From positions 1 to 64,000 of the forward strand of contig NZ_JAQCNH010000023.1 in the NCBI RefSeq assembly GCF_028275115.1: a stretch of DNA of 64,000 nucleotides. Reading direction: 5' to 3'. Position numbers and translations under genes: made by a program. The notes beneath the pieces were generated by a model, which saw only the letters and a program-made list of their open reading frames with translations, made no database searches and was not told the origin of the DNA. Shown piece after piece: positions 1 to 9,317 of this stretch; the first letter of the stretch is position 1, and each line of letters begins with the position of its first letter. The stretch comes from Halorientalis sp. Its GTDB lineage: Archaea; Halobacteriota; Halobacteria; Halobacteriales; Haloarculaceae.

Positions 1-948
1 CCCAACGTCGAGTGTCTCCGGGCGCTCCGTTGAATCGCGAAGCGTCACACAGGGGACCTGCAGAATACAGGCCTCCTCTTGAATGCCACCGGAATCCGTC
101 AGGATGAGTCCGGCGTTGGCCTGCAACGTCAGGAAATCGAGATAATCGAGCGGTTCGACGAGCCGAATTTGCTCTGGAACCCCGATATCGAAGTTGTCCA
201 GTCGGTCCTGTGCTCGGGGATGGATCGGATAGATGACCTCGAACTCATACTCCGTTGCAACCCTTTTGACACCAGTTAGCAGGTCTTCGAACCGGCTAGG
301 AGCATCGACGTTCTCTGCCCGGTGGGCTGTCATCACGGCATACGTATCAGGCGAGAGGTCGAATTCATTTAAGATCTCACTCTTGCGGGTCGCGATTTCC
401 CGATTCTGCTGGACGGCATCAACCACCGTATTCCCGGTCACGTAAATCGCCTCGTCGGGCCGTCCCTCAGCCCGTAGGTAGTCGGCGGCCGTCTCCGTGG
501 GTGCGAACAGATAGTCGGCCACGTGATCGGTGACCACCCGATTGGTCTCCTCGGGCATCTCGCGGTCGAAACTCCGCAGGCCTGCCTCAATATGGCCCAG
601 TTCACAATCCAGTTTACTGCTAGCAATCGCACCAGCCAGCACGGAGTTCGTATCGCCTTGGACGAGGACCACATCGGGGTCGATATCCAGCAGTACCTCC
701 TCGATCTCGATGAGCATCGCGCCCGTCTGTGCGCCGTTTGAATCCGAGCCGACGCCATGGTTGTGCTCGGGGGTCGGCAACTCCAACTGCTCGAAAAACA
801 CGGTATCCAGCTCGTCGGAGTAGTGCTGACCGGTGTGGATGATCGTATACGGCACACCACGGCGTTCACACTCCCGGATCACCGGCGAGAGTTTGATGAT
901 CTCCGGGCGGGTCCCGAGGACGATCGCGACGTGTGATGACCCGGTCAT
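1..948 (-). CDS. wecB: UDP-N-acetylglucosamine 2-epimerase, 3' end cut by window edge
   Basis: This gene interconverts UDP-GlcNAc and UDP-ManNAc for surface glycan or N-glycan synthesis in the cytoplasm. 316 codons are visible and the reading frame leaves the window at position 1 without a stop. The N-terminus has the family opening VLGTRPEIIKLSPVI followed by HTGQHYS. Further on come VQGDTNSVLAGA, GHIEAGLRS, the TNRVVTDH segment, TAHRAEN, and near the edge TDSGGIQEEA, all in the order typical of WecB. The ATG at 948 overlaps the stop of the upstream glycosyltransferase (ATGA), so the two are probably translationally coupled. Confidence 0.93.
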   Translation of the reverse strand, partial: MTGSSHVAIVLGTRPEIIKLSPVIRECERRGVPYTIIHTGQHYSDELDTVFFEQLELPTPEHNHGVGSDSNGAQTGAMLIEIEEVLLDIDPDVVLVQGDTNSVLAGAIASSKLDCELGHIEAGLRSFDREMPEETNRVVTDHVADYLFAPTETAADYLRAEGRPDEAIYVTGNTVVDAVQQNREIATRKSEILNEFDLSPDTYAVMTAHRAENVDAPSRFEDLLTGVKRVATEYEFEVIYPIHPRAQDRLDNFDIGVPEQIRLVEPLDYLDFLTLQANAGLILTDSGGIQEEACILQVPCVTLRDSTERPETLDVG

Positions 949-2282
949 GACCCCCCCGGCTTGAGCCCGGCGACGATGTTACTAATCCGGTTCAACACCA
1001 GCCCGATAAAAATCCCGAGCGTCCCCAGTATCGTCGCGAACCCACTCACGAGCACCTTCGCCGGGTAGAACTGCCCGGTACGCTGGTAGACCGTAATCGC
1101 ATCCACACCATACCACGCACCGACCGCGGTCAACGCGAGACCCGGCAGCCCAAAGAACAGCATTGGATGGCGGTCACGCACTAGCTGCAACAGGAACACC
1201 ACCACGGTTAACCCGTGTCGCAGCGGATTCTGCGTTTGCCCGTCGATGCCCTCGTAGCGCACCTCGATGGGTTGTTCCTCGATGTCGAACCCTTTCTCGG
1301 CGGCCTCGCTGATCATCTCCGATTCCACGCCGAAGGAAGTCGCCGACAGCGACAGCTCCTCGACGGCTGTTGATGACAGCGCCCGGAATCCACTCTGTGA
1401 GTCAGTCACGTTCACGCGCGACGAGCCGATGGTCAATGCGTCCAACACGCGCTGGCCGAACCGCCGGAGGCGTGGCGTCTCGTCGTCCCCGTTCTCCAGG
1501 TACCGACTCCCGACGACGAGGTCCGCACCACCGTCGATCACTGGCTCGGTCACGTCGGGGATGTCTTCGGGAACGTGCTGGCCATCCCCATCAAGCAACA
1601 CCAGCGTATCAAACTCCGTTGGCGCAACGTACTGAAACAGAGTCTGGACGGCTGCGCCTTTGCCATCGTTGGTCTCGTGCTCGACGACGGTCGCACCGGC
1701 GTTACGTGCGACTGACACCGTCTCGTCGGAACTTCCGTCGTCGACGACGATCACCTCGTCGGCGTAGTCGTCGGCTCTGAGTACCACGCTTCCGATCCCG
1801 ACTTCCTCGTTGTACGTCGGGATGCCGACGATGACACGCTGATCGGGTGGAAGATCCGTCCGGCGGACCGCATCGACGACGTACGCTTCTGACCGCTGCA
1901 ACTCGTGGACGCTCTCCTGAAAGTCGATCCCTATCTGCGTTCTCGACGTGGGTCCTGTCTCGTCACACGTCGGTTGCGCTACCCAGATGATCCCGGGATA
2001 GCCGATATCGCGAGCGTGTTTCAGGGCTGCGTCACTCGGTCCCTCGCCCTCATTATTTGTGTGGACCATGTGGGCCCCGAGCCGGTCGGCGAACGCGAGG
2101 GCTTCGTGTGGGCGGTCGCAGGAATGCTCAACGCTGACGGCGTTGCCCTGTTCGGTCGCCCGCAGAATCGCACCAGCAACGGCGTCGGGATTCGTCGAGA
2201 CGTCGACCGAGAGTCCAATCAGTGGCTGATCCGTCCGGTGTGCATCCGCTTCGAATCGCGTCCCAGCCTCAGGCTCGCTCAT
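945..2282 (-). CDS. membrane-anchored GT2-family glycosyltransferase with an extra N-terminal domain
   Basis: This 445-aa protein is probably a dolichyl-phosphate-sugar synthase-like or polysaccharide glycosyltransferase at the inner face of the membrane. The first ~145 residues form a domain I do not recognise (it contains ISVDVSTNPDAVA-like and GYPGIIWVAQPT-like stretches). A GT-A fold follows with VIVGIPTYNEE, VVDDGSSDET and the metal-site motif LLDGDGQH. Two hydrophobic helices close the protein near residues 365-395 and 405-435. I chose the ATG at 2282 (MSEPEAG) because the residues read before it are Arg/Cys-rich and non-haloarchaeal. It overlaps wecB by four bases. Haloferax AglJ/AglD-like enzymes are the nearest relatives I can name. 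Confidence 0.85.
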   Translation of the reverse strand: MSEPEAGTRFEADAHRTDQPLIGLSVDVSTNPDAVAGAILRATEQGNAVSVEHSCDRPHEALAFADRLGAHMVHTNNEGEGPSDAALKHARDIGYPGIIWVAQPTCDETGPTSRTQIGIDFQESVHELQRSEAYVVDAVRRTDLPPDQRVIVGIPTYNEEVGIGSVVLRADDYADEVIVVDDGSSDETVSVARNAGATVVEHETNDGKGAAVQTLFQYVAPTEFDTLVLLDGDGQHVPEDIPDVTEPVIDGGADLVVGSRYLENGDDETPRLRRFGQRVLDALTIGSSRVNVTDSQSGFRALSSTAVEELSLSATSFGVESEMISEAAEKGFDIEEQPIEVRYEGIDGQTQNPLRHGLTVVVFLLQLVRDRHPMLFFGLPGLALTAVGAWYGVDAITVYQRTGQFYPAKVLVSGFATILGTLGIFIGLVLNRISNIVAGLKPGGS

Positions 2283-2604
2283 TGTGACTCTGTCTCGACG
2301 ACGCCCTGTCCGTCTGCACAACACGCATCCGGTCTGAGGTCGTGCCAAACACTACGCAGAATGAGTTAGCATACAGTAATCAATGTATCGATTCTCATAA
2401 CTTTTCTTGTAAAAAGACCGTAGAACTACTGCTGGTTCTATATGACCGGTACCGTCCCGTACTCAGGAACTTGGAACGGCCAGCTACAGGCGTATAGATT
2501 CCTAGTTACGGTCACGCTTGTATCTGATTGCGTTCATACGGGGGCTCGGGTGCCGAACGACCGGGAAGTTCGATGCGAGTGTCGGTTCCGCTGCCGTCGG
2601 CCCG
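2283..2604. other. intergenic region, no gene seen
   Basis: 322 bases lie between the 5' end of the glycosyltransferase and the 3' end of the DUF1616 gene. A/T-rich tracts around 2375-2420 probably carry the glycosyltransferase promoter. Short open frames across it have no haloarchaeal composition and no recognisable motif. Confidence 0.5.
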
Positions 2605-3684
2605 CTACTGGTCCGAAGTCACGTTGATCCAGAGGTGTGTCGTCCGATAGGCGCTTTCGACAGACGGTGATTCGGGGGGTGCCCCACGATACAACAGATA
2701 AGCCAGTCGGAGGCGCTGGCCGGTCATCGTCGGCCGGATCGTGTGTCGCTGGTGCCACGTCTCGTTGTCGGCGAGTCGCACCTCGAACTGGCGGAGGCGT
2801 TCGGAGGCGAGCACCCGTGTCGAGTTGTTCGCTGTCCGGACGCGTTGTAACTGAACTAAAACGGAATACTCGGTCGGTTCGTGTTCCTGGTTGGTAACGC
2901 CCACCACCAGCGAACGATTCTCGCCGACGGAGAACTCCGTCGGGTAGTCGTCGGCGACGAGGTCGCTGTCTTCGTCTTCGGTCAGGAGGTAGAACTCGGT
3001 GAACGACTCCCCCTGGTTCGGGACGGCCACAGCGTAGGCGACGCTGCTGACGGCGAGCAGTACACTCAGGACGAGCAGGACGTTCAGCGCGGCGTCGGTC
3101 CGTGACTCCGGTTCGAGCAGTTCGGCGCGACCCACGACGAACCACCGTCGATACGGGACGCGGAATCGTTCGTCCTCCGGCAGTTCCCAGCGCCGGTCTG
3201 CCGCGGCCACAGTCGCGCCGAGAACGAATGCAGTCAGTGCAACCATAATCGGGGTGAGTCGAATCCCCCACGGTGTGAAGTTCAACATCAGCCCGATCAG
3301 CGGGACGACCGCGATGCTCAGCCCGAACGAGAGCGCGACCCGTTCGATGCCGTCGATGCCACCGCCCCGTGTCGGGACGAGCCGGCTCGTGTCCGCATCC
3401 GTGGCTCCGTTTCGCTCGTCGGCCCCTGATGCGTCGCCGCCCTCGTCTCCGTCGTCTCCGGGTTGCGTAGCGGCTTCGGGGAATAGCGCAGCGATGAATG
3501 CGTACCCGGGGACGAACAACACGAACGGCAGTCCGAGGACGATTCGCAGCGGGGTGTCGTTGACGACTGGGGCGAGAACCACGAGATTGGTGAGGACGAC
3601 CGATAGAACGACTGCCGCGAGGTCGGCCGGGAGTGCCCGGAGTTGCCGCGGGAGGAGTAACCAGACACGATGGGCAGTGGCCAT
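2605..3684 (-). CDS. DUF1616 family membrane protein
   Basis: A 359-aa membrane protein of unknown function. Several transmembrane helices occur in the first ~190 residues, interrupted by an acidic loop rich in Asp/Glu/Gly. After a further helix there is a C-terminal extracellular domain of about 150 residues containing NRSLVVGVTNQEHEPTEY, the NQE-H pattern typical of DUF1616. I chose the ATG at 3684 because the protein upstream of it is Arg-rich shadow sequence. It is divergent from the DUF58 operon with about 110 bp between the starts. Haloarchaeal DUF1616 genes often sit near surface-glycan genes, as here. Confidence 0.82.
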   Translation of the reverse strand: MATAHRVWLLLPRQLRALPADLAAVVLSVVLTNLVVLAPVVNDTPLRIVLGLPFVLFVPGYAFIAALFPEAATQPGDDGDEGGDASGADERNGATDADTSRLVPTRGGGIDGIERVALSFGLSIAVVPLIGLMLNFTPWGIRLTPIMVALTAFVLGATVAAADRRWELPEDERFRVPYRRWFVVGRAELLEPESRTDAALNVLLVLSVLLAVSSVAYAVAVPNQGESFTEFYLLTEDEDSDLVADDYPTEFSVGENRSLVVGVTNQEHEPTEYSVLVQLQRVRTANNSTRVLASERLRQFEVRLADNETWHQRHTIRPTMTGQRLRLAYLLYRGAPPESPSVESAYRTTHLWINVTSDQ

Positions 3685-3795
3685 CCGTGCAGGCACTGCC
3701 CGACCAGCGAGTAAAAGCGTCTCGGTCCGCCCTTCGACCCCGACCCCGGAGGGACAACCAACACATTGAATGGGTCGCTCTACCGGTGGTACTCC

Positions 3796-5229
3796 ATGGA
3801 TCCGACGCGCCGGTTCTGGCAGACAGTGCTCTCGGGCGGGGTGCTGGTCTGTGCAGCCCTGTTGTTTCGGCGCCCGCTCCTGCTGCTCGGGGCTGCCGTC
3901 GTCGGTGCGTTCGTCCTGGCGCTCCAGTCCGATTTCGTACGCGCAGTGCGCGAACTGGACCAAGAACTGCGCGTCGAGCAGACTGTCACGCCGCCACGCG
4001 TTCCTGTCGACGAGCCCGCGCAGGTAACGCTGGCTGTCGAGCGATCGGCTCCAGCGGCGACGGATCTGGCCGCGCGAGTCGACCCGCCAGCTGGGGTCAC
4101 GGTCACCGACACCGATCGAACGAGGGTGAGACTCGAACCCGGGGAGACGACGGCAACGACGACGGTAACGGCTGCGTCGCCGGTCGCGGGACGACACACG
4201 TTCCCACAGCCGGCAGTCACGGTGACCGGCGCGCGAGCGTGGTTCACGGAGACGGTCGCCCGCGGGCCGTCGGCGACGCTCACCGTTGATCCGCGGGCCC
4301 CACGAAATATCCACGTGGGGCAGGGTGGTGATGCTGTGGCGGCGCGGTTCGGCAATCACCCGAGTGGGCAACTGGGGACGGGCATCGAACCGGCCGAGTT
4401 GCGCGAGTACGAGGTCGGTGACACGGCAAGCCAGATCGACTGGAAGGCGACGGCGCGGCTCAACGAGCCGCACGTCCGTGAATTCGAAGCTGAAACCGAT
4501 CGCACGGTGTCACTCGTGATGGATCACCGGGGCTCCATGGAGGATGGCGTGCCGGGCGAGACGAAACTCGCGTACGCTCGCGAAGTGGCGTTGATGATAC
4601 TGGACCGATCCAGCGAGGCCGCAGACCCGATCGGGCTCTATGGCGTCGGTGACGGCGGTGTCACGGCGGCCGTTCAGCCCGGGACGACGGACGATCACTA
4701 CGAGCGCGTGCGGCGTCACCTCGTCGATCTACGACCGACTGAGCAAGCCGCGCGCACTACCGCTGGCGGACGCTCGCCACGCGCGGCCAGAGAGGGCGCT
4801 GATCGACTGTCCGACGATGACTCGGCGTTCGCTGCGACGCTGGCACCGTTTTTCGAGACCAGCGAGCAGTACGTCCGGCGTGTGTCGGAGGATCCGTTGT
4901 TCGGAGCCGTCCGGTCCCAGACGGCGCGTCGTACGGAGAACGGGTGGACGATGGTGTTTACCGACGACCGGAACCGGGCGGAAGTGCTGGAGGCTGCCAA
5001 GGTGGCTCGTCGGGAGGCGACGCACGTGGCCGTGTTTCTGACGCCAGCCGTGCTGTTCGAGGCGAATGCCGTGGCGGATCTGGATGGCGCGTATGCGCGC
5101 TATCGCGACTTCGAGTCGTTCCGGCAGCGACTCGCGCGACTGGATCGCGTCAGCGCCTTCGAAGTCGGGCCCGGTGATCGCATCGCGGCGATTCTCGGCA
5201 CGAGAACACCACGGAGGGGATCAACATGA
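3796..5229 (+). CDS. DUF58 domain protein (MoxR-associated vWA-like)
   Basis: A 477-aa protein with two N-terminal transmembrane helices (residues ~10-45), an immunoglobulin-like segment, then the DUF58 core with EYEVGDTASQIDWKATAR and VREFEAE followed by a vWA-like VMDHRGSM (MIDAS-type DxxxS-like). DUF58 proteins work with MoxR AAA+ ATPases, probably as chaperone clients or co-factors at the membrane. The ATG at 3796 (MDPTRRFW) is preferred; an in-frame ATG at 3766 would add ten residues. Its stop overlaps the next start (ATGA). The matching MoxR gene is 6 kb away on the other strand. Confidence 0.85.
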   Translation: MDPTRRFWQTVLSGGVLVCAALLFRRPLLLLGAAVVGAFVLALQSDFVRAVRELDQELRVEQTVTPPRVPVDEPAQVTLAVERSAPAATDLAARVDPPAGVTVTDTDRTRVRLEPGETTATTTVTAASPVAGRHTFPQPAVTVTGARAWFTETVARGPSATLTVDPRAPRNIHVGQGGDAVAARFGNHPSGQLGTGIEPAELREYEVGDTASQIDWKATARLNEPHVREFEAETDRTVSLVMDHRGSMEDGVPGETKLAYAREVALMILDRSSEAADPIGLYGVGDGGVTAAVQPGTTDDHYERVRRHLVDLRPTEQAARTTAGGRSPRAAREGADRLSDDDSAFAATLAPFFETSEQYVRRVSEDPLFGAVRSQTARRTENGWTMVFTDDRNRAEVLEAAKVARREATHVAVFLTPAVLFEANAVADLDGAYARYRDFESFRQRLARLDRVSAFEVGPGDRIAAILGTRTPRRGST

Positions 5230-5786
5230 CCGCCGATCCGAGCGAGACGCGTGACGCTGCAAATGTGGTGACTGACTCGAACACCGATCGGAATGTGGAG
5301 TCGATTCCGGTGCTTCAGGTCGAGACAGTCGAGCGCGTCCGATCAGTGACCGCGCGTGACCTCGGTGTCGCGGTGCTGTGTCCGCTCGCGCTGTTTCTGG
5401 TCGCGGGCGTTCCTGGCGGCGTACTCGGCGTGTTCGGCGTGAGTGTCTGGCTGTTCGCACCCGTGAACGCGTTCGTCATCACGCAACTGGGCGTTCTCGC
5501 GCTCGTGCCTGCGTGGCCAGGCGTCCCGACGGCACTCGGACTGGAAAGTGGAATCGCGGCCCTGCTGCTCGCGGAAGTGCTGCGGGAGCAGGCAGATTGG
5601 CGGGCCGGCGGCGTGTTTGTCCTGCTGGCAGTGGTCCTCGGTGGTGGCACCGTCGTGAGTCTCGAGGCGGGCGTCGAATCGTGGGTCGTCGCACTCGTCG
5701 GAGTCGGCACGATCGGCCTCACGTGTTACGGCCTGCATCGGTACGAGCTGCTGGCGCTCGGGCTGATTTCGGAACCAAAGTCATGA
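5226..5786 (+). CDS. haloarchaeal membrane protein of the DUF58 operon
   Basis: A 186-aa protein with a polar N-terminal tail of ~40 residues followed by about five hydrophobic helices rich in Val, Leu and Gly. I recognise no catalytic motif. ATGA overlaps join it to the DUF58 gene upstream and to the next gene downstream, so it is surely part of that operon. Small multi-helix proteins in this position are usual next to haloarchaeal DUF58 genes. The function is unknown. Confidence 0.75.
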   Translation: MTADPSETRDAANVVTDSNTDRNVESIPVLQVETVERVRSVTARDLGVAVLCPLALFLVAGVPGGVLGVFGVSVWLFAPVNAFVITQLGVLALVPAWPGVPTALGLESGIAALLLAEVLREQADWRAGGVFVLLAVVLGGGTVVSLEAGVESWVVALVGVGTIGLTCYGLHRYELLALGLISEPKS

Positions 5787-6688
5787 GTCGGAACGAATAC
5801 GATATCCACGGCGACGGCGGAGCGGAAGCGGCCGCCGATAGCGACACGGAACCGGAGCAGGATGTGCTTCGAGGCCGGATCGAGTTGCTTCAGGCCGAAA
5901 ACGAGCGGTTGCGCACGGAGTACGCGCGCGCCAAGCAAGCCCGACACCGGCGGACGGCGCTGGGACTGGCCGCGCTGGGCGTCGTTGCACTCGTCAGCGC
6001 CGCGCTGTTTGCGAGTGTCCGGACGGTCCTGATCGCAATCGGGAGTACCGGTCTTTTCGGCGCGGTCTTGCTCTATTACCTGACGCCGGAACGATTCGTC
6101 GCAGCGACAGTCGGTACGCGAGTGTACGAATCGTTCGCCGGGAGTTTCGAGACGCTCGTGGCCGATCTCGGCCTGTCTGACAGGCGTGTCTACGTCCCCG
6201 TCGACGAGGCCGCTGGGACCGTTCGGCTGTTCGTCCCCCAGGCAGCGTCCTACGAACTCCCGGGTCGCGCCGCGCTGGAGGCGTTCGTCGTCACCGACGA
6301 CGACCGTGAACGCGGCCTGGCGATCCAGCCAACCGGCCACGGCCTCTTCGAGGAGTTCGAACAATCACTCTCCGGGTCGCTGGCTACCGAGCCCGCCCAA
6401 CTAGGTAGCCAGCTGATCGACGCGTTGATCGAGCAATTCGAACTCGTCGACGCTGCCGATGTCGAAGTTGGCGACGGGCAGTTGACTGTCGCCCTTGACT
6501 CGTCGGTATACGGTGACCTCTCCCGGTTCGACCACCCAGTCGTCTCACTACTGGCCGTGGGCGTCGCGCGTGGCCTAGGTCAGCCCGTGGTGGTAGACGT
6601 AAACGACGGCGACGACCGGTTCAGCTATCTCGTGACGTTACGCTGGGAAGACAGCCAAGAAGATCCGTCGACTGTCGCCGAGAAATAG
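5783..6688 (+). CDS. haloarchaeal membrane-anchored protein of the DUF58 operon
   Basis: A 301-aa protein with a short coiled-coil (LLQAENERLRTEYARAKQ, residues ~32-50), two transmembrane helices (~60-105), and a ~190-residue soluble domain with a regular alpha/beta pattern but no motif I recognise. The start is fixed by the ATGA overlap with the preceding gene. As the last gene of the DUF58 operon it is probably a partner in the same MoxR-dependent membrane complex (inference from position only). Confidence 0.72.
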   Translation: MSRNEYDIHGDGGAEAAADSDTEPEQDVLRGRIELLQAENERLRTEYARAKQARHRRTALGLAALGVVALVSAALFASVRTVLIAIGSTGLFGAVLLYYLTPERFVAATVGTRVYESFAGSFETLVADLGLSDRRVYVPVDEAAGTVRLFVPQAASYELPGRAALEAFVVTDDDRERGLAIQPTGHGLFEEFEQSLSGSLATEPAQLGSQLIDALIEQFELVDAADVEVGDGQLTVALDSSVYGDLSRFDHPVVSLLAVGVARGLGQPVVVDVNDGDDRFSYLVTLRWEDSQEDPSTVAEK

Positions 6689-6850
6689 CTGTTTGGAACA
6701 CTTGTTACTTTGGTCGAAGTGGTTCGATCATCATCGTTCGTGAAGACGATCTACTGGTTGCGCTCGGCATTAACCGATTCGACGCTCAACCCATCGTAGA
6801 GGTAAAAGGTGGAAATAAAAGCTAAATATTCCCACCGCTTTGTTTCGGAT

Positions 6851-7099
6851 ATGAGTGGAGAAGTACGAACGGACGAACGTGGACGTGTGACGATTCCGAA
6901 GGAGGTACGCGATCGCTACGGCGAGAAGTTCCGCCTCGTCGAGTTGGACAGCGGTATCAAGCTGGTGCCGATTCCCGACGATCCACTGGAGGAGCTGCGA
7001 GCGGCGGCTTCCGGTGAGCTTCGCGAAGCATCTTTCGATGATCTCGGAGAAGCGGCTCAAGAAGAGGCACGTGAACAGGCTGGCGAGCATGTACGCTGA
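6851..7099 (+). CDS. vapB: AbrB/SpoVT-fold antitoxin (VapB-like)
   Basis: An 82-aa swapped-hairpin AbrB-type DNA-binding protein. Residues 5-35 carry RTDERGRVTIPKEVRDRYG, the standard AbrB core, and the Glu/Ala-rich tail would bind the toxin. It should neutralise the PIN toxin encoded downstream and repress the operon. I chose the ATG at 6851 because the core begins directly after it, although the frame is open to 6809. It overlaps the vapC start at 7089 by 11 bases. With its toxin gene destroyed it is an orphan antitoxin here. Confidence 0.85.
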   Translation: MSGEVRTDERGRVTIPKEVRDRYGEKFRLVELDSGIKLVPIPDDPLEELRAAASGELREASFDDLGEAAQEEAREQAGEHVR

Positions 7100-7360
7100 T
7101 CTCGACTTTTGACTAGCGCTACTGAAAGACGACGATTGGCTGGCCGACCGTGCCGAGTCTCTCCTTGACGAACACGAGGGTGAGCTTGAGGTCTCGCTGG
7201 CGACGTTCGTCGAATTGTTCCTCGTCAAAGAGCGGTTCGCCTTCGATCGAGAGCGTGCCGTGACGGCCATTCTCGAATTGGCAACGTACGAGGGCGATCC
7301 AAATGTTGTGTATCAAGCCTCGGCGAACATCGACGAGGGGTAGCGTAACTGTTACGAGAT

Positions 7361-7377
7361 TCAGTAGTATTCGGTAG
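7361..7377. repeat. left subterminal inverted repeat of the TnpB element
   Basis: The 17 bases read TCAGTAGTATTCGGTAG. The reverse complement matches 9321-9337 at 16 of 17 positions. It starts 20 bp inside the left boundary inferred from vapC. Confidence 0.75.
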
Positions 7378-7443
7378 GATTCGGGAGTGATCTCTACTGA
7401 TTCGATGGATTTAATGGTATCTACATTGTAGATACTGCTACTG

Positions 7444-7593
7444 ATGGACAGGCATGAAATCGAAGGGCACGAAGTGATCGAAGGGACTGTGAAACCAACT
7501 GGAAACGGGGCCCACATCTACGTCCCGAAAAAGTGGGTGGGTGCAGACGTGAAAATCGTCCGCACTACCGAACCCGACCCGAATGCTGACTGA
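7444..7593 (+). CDS. DUF2080-type transposase-associated protein
   Basis: A 49-aa protein directly upstream of tnpB. It contains EVIEGTVKPTGNGAHIYVPKKWVG, summarised here as a GTVxxxGNGAHIYVPKxW core, the signature of the short DUF2080 proteins that accompany haloarchaeal IS1341-type tnpB genes. The fold is probably a small AbrB-like beta-hairpin. Its TGA overlaps the tnpB ATG by one base (TGATG), so both are likely co-translated. The role is unknown; regulation of TnpB or of the element's RNA is plausible. Confidence 0.85.
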   Translation: MDRHEIEGHEVIEGTVKPTGNGAHIYVPKKWVGADVKIVRTTEPDPNAD

Positions 7594-9317
7594 TGCAACT
7601 CACCGAGCAGTTCCACGTCCCGGACGAGTACCATGAGGCGTGTGACCGGCTGACCACGCTCGTCCAGCGGCATACACGCCGGCTACTCGCTGAGCACTAC
7701 TGGCGTGACAAGCATCTCACCGCGATCTCCGACCACACCGGTCAGTCCTACACGTATGTCCGAGACGACGATGTCAACGCCTTCGAGGGAGTCGAGGAGT
7801 ATGTGTATAGTCGGTTCAAGCGGTGCGTGTACCACCGCGTCACCCACGTTCTGGATGCCCACGCTGACGAGTACCGTGCCTTCCAGTTCGTGCGTGAGAC
7901 AGTCCAAGAGCGGAAGATCAAGCGGATCGGCTGGCACAGACTCAGAACGCGGTTGTTCGACGAGGACTCTCCCTATATCGAGTGGCGCGTCCTCGAATCG
8001 GTGGTCGATCAACTCAACGACTACTACGACCGGCACGGCCGATTTCCCGACCAGTACACCGAACTCGTCGAGACGCCGGAGCCGAACGGGACACTTCCGT
8101 ATGCCCCAGACGCAGGCGACTATCACATCCACGACCTCTCAGTCGAAGACTCGGAGCTAGTCGTGACACTGAACGCTCCGGACACGATGTCACCGGACAG
8201 CTATCACGACTGGACAGACCACGAAATACGGTTCCCCACCCACGCACGCTTCACCGAGATGGTCGAAGCCGGGGCGGTAAAAGCACCCACACTGCATTCC
8301 TCAGAACACGGGTACACGCTTGACGTGCCTGTTTCCGTACCCGAAGAGGACGCCGAGACGGTTGCTGATCGTGTACTAGCAGTTGACCTTGGCGTGAAGA
8401 AACAGGCCACCGCGGTCGTCCTCGACGACGGTGACGGAACACACGAGCAGGTCGCGCCACCAGAGTTCATCGACCACCCCGGGAAGGACAAACTGTTTCG
8501 CGTCAAAGCGGATGCGGAAGGCATCAACGACCGGCTAGCAGAATTTCGACGGCAAGGAAAGGCTCACACGGAACGGTTCGATCACTTGCTGGCGGAGTAC
8601 CGGCGGACGCGGCGTCGGGAACGACGCCTGCGCGAGCAGATCCAGCACGACGTGGCGAACGAGTTGGCGTGGCTGGCAATAGAATACGGGTGTGACACCA
8701 TCGTGTTCGAGTCGCTCGGGCAGCTTGACGCGGGGGATGCGGGTGGTGCGGTCGCGTGGTCGATCTCCTCGTGGGCACGCGGCGACCTGCTCGACTTCGT
8801 GGCGTACAAGGCCGAACTGGTGGGGATCGACTTCGAGACGGTGAATCCGTGGGGAACGAGTAGGCACTGTCCCCGGTGCGGTGAGAACGGGCGGACAGTA
8901 AAAGCGCCCGATAACCACACTGAACAACGGCACGGCGGACACTTTCACTGCCCCGAATGTTGGTATGAGTGCGACCGCGACGTGGTTGGGGCGGTGAACG
9001 TCGGACGAAAGTACCTTGACGGTTCCAAGATGGAGGGGGCGAACCCTGTCGCCTATATGGAGGCAGGGAAGCACGCCAGGTTTCCATCACCGCGAGGTGC
9101 CCGTTCTACTGGCGTTCAGTCCGCGACCGATCAACAGGATATGGCGAGCGGTCGTCAGACCCGACTGTCTCAGTACTGTTCGTCGTCACTCACCGCGAAA
9201 CGACGGGAGACAGGTGCGGGTGGACTGCATCAAAATCACGGTAGCAACACGACCCGGCAGTGGGTCAGCGGTAGTGTGACACGGTATGTCCTCGCCAGTA
9301 CTACCGAATGTGGTTGA
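7593..9317 (+). CDS. tnpB: TnpB RNA-guided nuclease / OrfB transposase accessory protein, apparently intact
   Basis: A 574-aa RuvC-like nuclease of IS200/IS605 elements. TnpB proteins are guided by an RNA made from the element's right end and cut DNA at sites next to a short target motif. The three RuvC acids are present: D265 (VLAVDLGVKK), E373 (VFESLG) and D463 (CDRDVVGAVNV), with a CPRC...CPEC zinc ribbon between the last two. The ~110 residues after D463 are Arg/Ser/Gly-rich and probably reflect translation through the omega-RNA-encoding right end. The reading frame has no lesion, so an active nuclease is possible. Confidence 0.93.
   Translation: MQLTEQFHVPDEYHEACDRLTTLVQRHTRRLLAEHYWRDKHLTAISDHTGQSYTYVRDDDVNAFEGVEEYVYSRFKRCVYHRVTHVLDAHADEYRAFQFVRETVQERKIKRIGWHRLRTRLFDEDSPYIEWRVLESVVDQLNDYYDRHGRFPDQYTELVETPEPNGTLPYAPDAGDYHIHDLSVEDSELVVTLNAPDTMSPDSYHDWTDHEIRFPTHARFTEMVEAGAVKAPTLHSSEHGYTLDVPVSVPEEDAETVADRVLAVDLGVKKQATAVVLDDGDGTHEQVAPPEFIDHPGKDKLFRVKADAEGINDRLAEFRRQGKAHTERFDHLLAEYRRTRRRERRLREQIQHDVANELAWLAIEYGCDTIVFESLGQLDAGDAGGAVAWSISSWARGDLLDFVAYKAELVGIDFETVNPWGTSRHCPRCGENGRTVKAPDNHTEQRHGGHFHCPECWYECDRDVVGAVNVGRKYLDGSKMEGANPVAYMEAGKHARFPSPRGARSTGVQSATDQQDMASGRQTRLSQYCSSSLTAKRRETGAGGLHQNHGSNTTRQWVSGSVTRYVLASTTECG

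Noticed and set aside
2534-3766. Long Arg-rich minus-strand frame covering the DUF1616 gene
   Set aside because: It is a frame-shifted shadow of the DUF1616 coding sequence, with extreme Arg/Pro content and no motif.
5378-5782. In-frame extension of the 5783 gene back to 5378
   Set aside because: The extension is Arg-rich and lies inside the upstream membrane-protein gene. The ATGA overlap at 5783 gives a far better start.
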